From contig DAXETY010000054.1 in assembly GCA_051155755.1 (NCBI GenBank), forward strand, positions 1 through 13,795: a stretch of 13,795 nucleotides of DNA. The letters are read 5' to 3'. How positions within the stretch are numbered: position 1 is the stretch's first letter; every line of letters starts with the position of its first letter. The stretch is from DAXETY01 sp051155755 (GTDB lineage: Bacteria; Desulfobacterota; Desulfobacteria; Desulfobacterales; SG8-13). Position numbers and translations under genes: made by a program. Positions 12,468 to 13,795 of this stretch are shown here, piece after piece. The notes below the pieces were generated by a model. It ran no database searches. It was not told where the DNA came from and saw only the letters and a list, made by a program, of their open reading frames with translations.

Positions 12468-13598
12468 ATGAACATCGAAGACCTGCCCGACAATCCGTAC
12501 CTGCTTCTGACGCCGGGACCGTTGAGCACCACCAAATCCGTCAAGGCGGTCATGCTGCAGGACTGGTGCACCTGGGACAGCGACTACAACCGCATCGTCG
12601 AGGAGATCCGTACCCGACTGGTGTCCCTGGCCACCGCCGCCGACGGCTACACCGCCGTGCTGATGCAGGGCAGCGGCACCTTTGCCGTGGAAGCCGCGCT
12701 GACCACGGCCGTTCCGCGCGACGGCCGGCTGCTGGTGCTGGCCAACGGCGCCTACGGCCGGCGCATGGCCGCCATCGCCGAGCGCATTGGGATCGACTTC
12801 GAGCGGATCGATTTCGGCGAGGTGCAGCCGGTGGATCCCGAGCGCACGAATCGAGCCCTGGAAGAAGACCCGCGCATTACCCACGTGGCCGTGGTTCACT
12901 GCGAGACCACCACCGGCATGCTCAACCCGGTGGAATCCATCGGCGAAGCGGTGCAGGCTCACGGCCGCAGGTTTATTGTCGATGCCATGAGCAGTTTCGG
13001 CGGTGTGCCGATGGATGCGGCCGCGCTGGGAGCCGATTACCTGGTGAGCAGCGCCAACAAATGCATCCAGGGGGTTCCGGGGTTCGGCTTGGTGATCGTC
13101 CGGCAGGCGGTGCTGGAGACCACCCGCGGGCAGGCCCGCAGCCTGAGCCTGGATCTCTACGACCAGTGGGAGACCATGGAATACCACGGCGGCAAATGGC
13201 GCTTTACCAGCCCGACCCACACGGTGCGGGCTTTCGCCCAGGCGCTGGCCGAGCTGGAAGCCGAAGGCGGCGTCAATGCGCGCCATGCGCGCTACCGGAC
13301 CAACCAGCAACACCTGGCCGGAGGCATGGCGCGACTCGGCTTTTTGCCGCTTCTGCCGCAGGCGCTGCAGTCGCCCATCATTACGGCCTTTCACAGTCCG
13401 GCCGAACCCGCATACGACTTCGGTCGGTTCTACGAACGCCTCAAGCGCCGGGGTTTCGTGATTTACCCGGGCAAGGTCACCGATGTGGACACCTTTCGGA
13501 TCGGCAACATCGGCGATGTGCACCCGGAGGACATCCGCCGGCTGCTCGCAGCGGTGGAAGCTTCCATGTTCTGGCAGCACGCCGGATCAATGCAATGA
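12468..13598 (+). CDS. phnW: 2-aminoethylphosphonate:pyruvate aminotransferase
   Basis: The 376-aa PLP enzyme that transfers the amino group of AEP to pyruvate, giving phosphonoacetaldehyde and alanine. Residues visible: N-terminal LLTPGPLSTT (13-22), phosphate-binding G68-S-G-T71, D172 in VDAMSSFGG, Schiff-base K198 in SSANKCIQGVPGFG, and R344 in FRIGNIGD, which corresponds to the arginine (Arg340 in Salmonella) that binds the substrate acid group. Length fits the family (about 365-375). The ATG at 12468 has only a weak AAAGTGAG upstream, so coupling to pbfA translation is possible. It feeds the same intermediate as PbfA into PhnX. It is the last gene of the locus in the window. Confidence 0.96.
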   Translation: MNIEDLPDNPYLLLTPGPLSTTKSVKAVMLQDWCTWDSDYNRIVEEIRTRLVSLATAADGYTAVLMQGSGTFAVEAALTTAVPRDGRLLVLANGAYGRRMAAIAERIGIDFERIDFGEVQPVDPERTNRALEEDPRITHVAVVHCETTTGMLNPVESIGEAVQAHGRRFIVDAMSSFGGVPMDAAALGADYLVSSANKCIQGVPGFGLVIVRQAVLETTRGQARSLSLDLYDQWETMEYHGGKWRFTSPTHTVRAFAQALAELEAEGGVNARHARYRTNQQHLAGGMARLGFLPLLPQALQSPIITAFHSPAEPAYDFGRFYERLKRRGFVIYPGKVTDVDTFRIGNIGDVHPEDIRRLLAAVEASMFWQHAGSMQ

Positions 13599-13795
13599 AT
13601 ATCGGACTGCCGGGTTTTACTTCTTTAAAACATCTCACACCGCTGCGCGGCGATCGAAAGGGAAAGCAACTCTCCACCGGCTGCGGACGGGTACAGTGAC
13701 CCGCCCTACGAAAGACTGCGGCTGCAAAGATCTCCTTAGGGCCGGCCACAGTGCCGGCCGGTTGCCGCCTGCGCGGGAGACCATCAAGGCCGGAT
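13599..13795. other. Noncoding end of the window with small hairpins
   Basis: No gene is visible after phnW. A 5-bp stem CGGGT (13688-13692) with ACCCG (13699-13703) closes an ACAGTG loop, and a 7-bp stem GGCCGGC (13740-13746) with GCCGGCC (13753-13759) closes CACAGT. Neither is followed by a T-tract, so no clear intrinsic terminator for the operon is seen. Confidence 0.45.
13698..13713 (+). repeat. 16-bp repeat shared with phnD-phnE1 spacer
   Basis: GACCCGCCCTACGAAA is identical to 7215-7230. It follows a short hairpin here too, although the stem and loop sequences differ. It is probably the conserved edge of a dispersed intergenic element. Confidence 0.55.

Noticed and set aside
12336..13580. 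414-aa minus-strand open frame opposite phnW
   Set aside because: Antisense of phnW, longer than the real gene only because of high GC content; no domain visible.
12566..13699. 377-aa plus-strand frame overlapping phnW
   Set aside because: Arg/Gly/His-rich out-of-frame product; phnW accounts for the coding signal.
1..13795. CRISPR array, tRNA, rRNA, insertion sequence or prophage
   Set aside because: No regularly spaced direct repeats of CRISPR size, no tRNA-like cloverleaf, no transposase or integrase coding sequence was seen.

Overview
The window is a high-GC bacterial chromosome segment, clearly above 50% GC, with AT-rich pockets only in the intergenic regulatory regions. Ribosome binding sites and start codons are bacterial, and GTG and TTG starts are used. 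The gene style and the dispersed G-run repeats resemble Deltaproteobacteria/Desulfobacterota (a Desulfosarcina- or Desulfobacterium-like genome). That is an impression, since no rRNA or lineage marker is present.

Left flank (1-3060): a PHP-domain metal-dependent phosphoesterase, a 64-aa double CxxC protein and a possible 29-aa single-helix membrane peptide lie on the minus strand. After a hairpin-rich spacer come two plus-strand membrane proteins: a CPBP/Abi-family intramembrane protease and a conserved-looking membrane protein I do not recognise. A G/C-run dispersed repeat separates these two.

Main region (3090-13600): all genes are on the plus strand and form a complete locus for uptake and hydrolytic degradation of 2-aminoethylphosphonate (AEP) and related phosphonates. 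The order is phnX (phosphonoacetaldehyde hydrolase), a LysR-type regulator, phnC-phnD-phnE1-phnE2 (ABC importer), a second phosphonatase-like HAD enzyme, a zinc alcohol dehydrogenase of the phosphonate-associated type, pbfA ((R)-1-hydroxy-2-aminoethylphosphonate ammonia-lyase) and phnW (AEP:pyruvate aminotransferase). PhnCDE imports the phosphonate. PhnW (from AEP) and PbfA (from hydroxylated AEP) both produce phosphonoacetaldehyde, and PhnX cleaves its C-P bond to acetaldehyde and phosphate. The second HAD enzyme and the dehydrogenase are four to seven bases apart in design and probably serve a further, undefined substrate. No C-P lyase, PhnY dehydrogenase or PhnA is present in the window.

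Regulation: the regions upstream of phnX and of phnC each carry five TAA-centred units with the same spacing (10, 11, 11, 11 bases), and the two arrays share the 9-mer GCCTAATGC. This looks like a Pho-box-type direct-repeat operator, so the locus may respond to phosphate starvation as well as to the LysR regulator. A perfect 13-bp palindrome of T-N11-A form, embedded in the phnX array, is the best LysR-box candidate. A 16-bp hairpin between phnD and phnE1 probably sets binding-protein levels above permease levels. A dispersed repeat supplies both the G-rich ribosome binding site and part of the TTG start codon of pbfA.

Right flank (13599-13795): noncoding, with a 16-bp sequence shared with the phnD-phnE1 spacer and two small hairpins.
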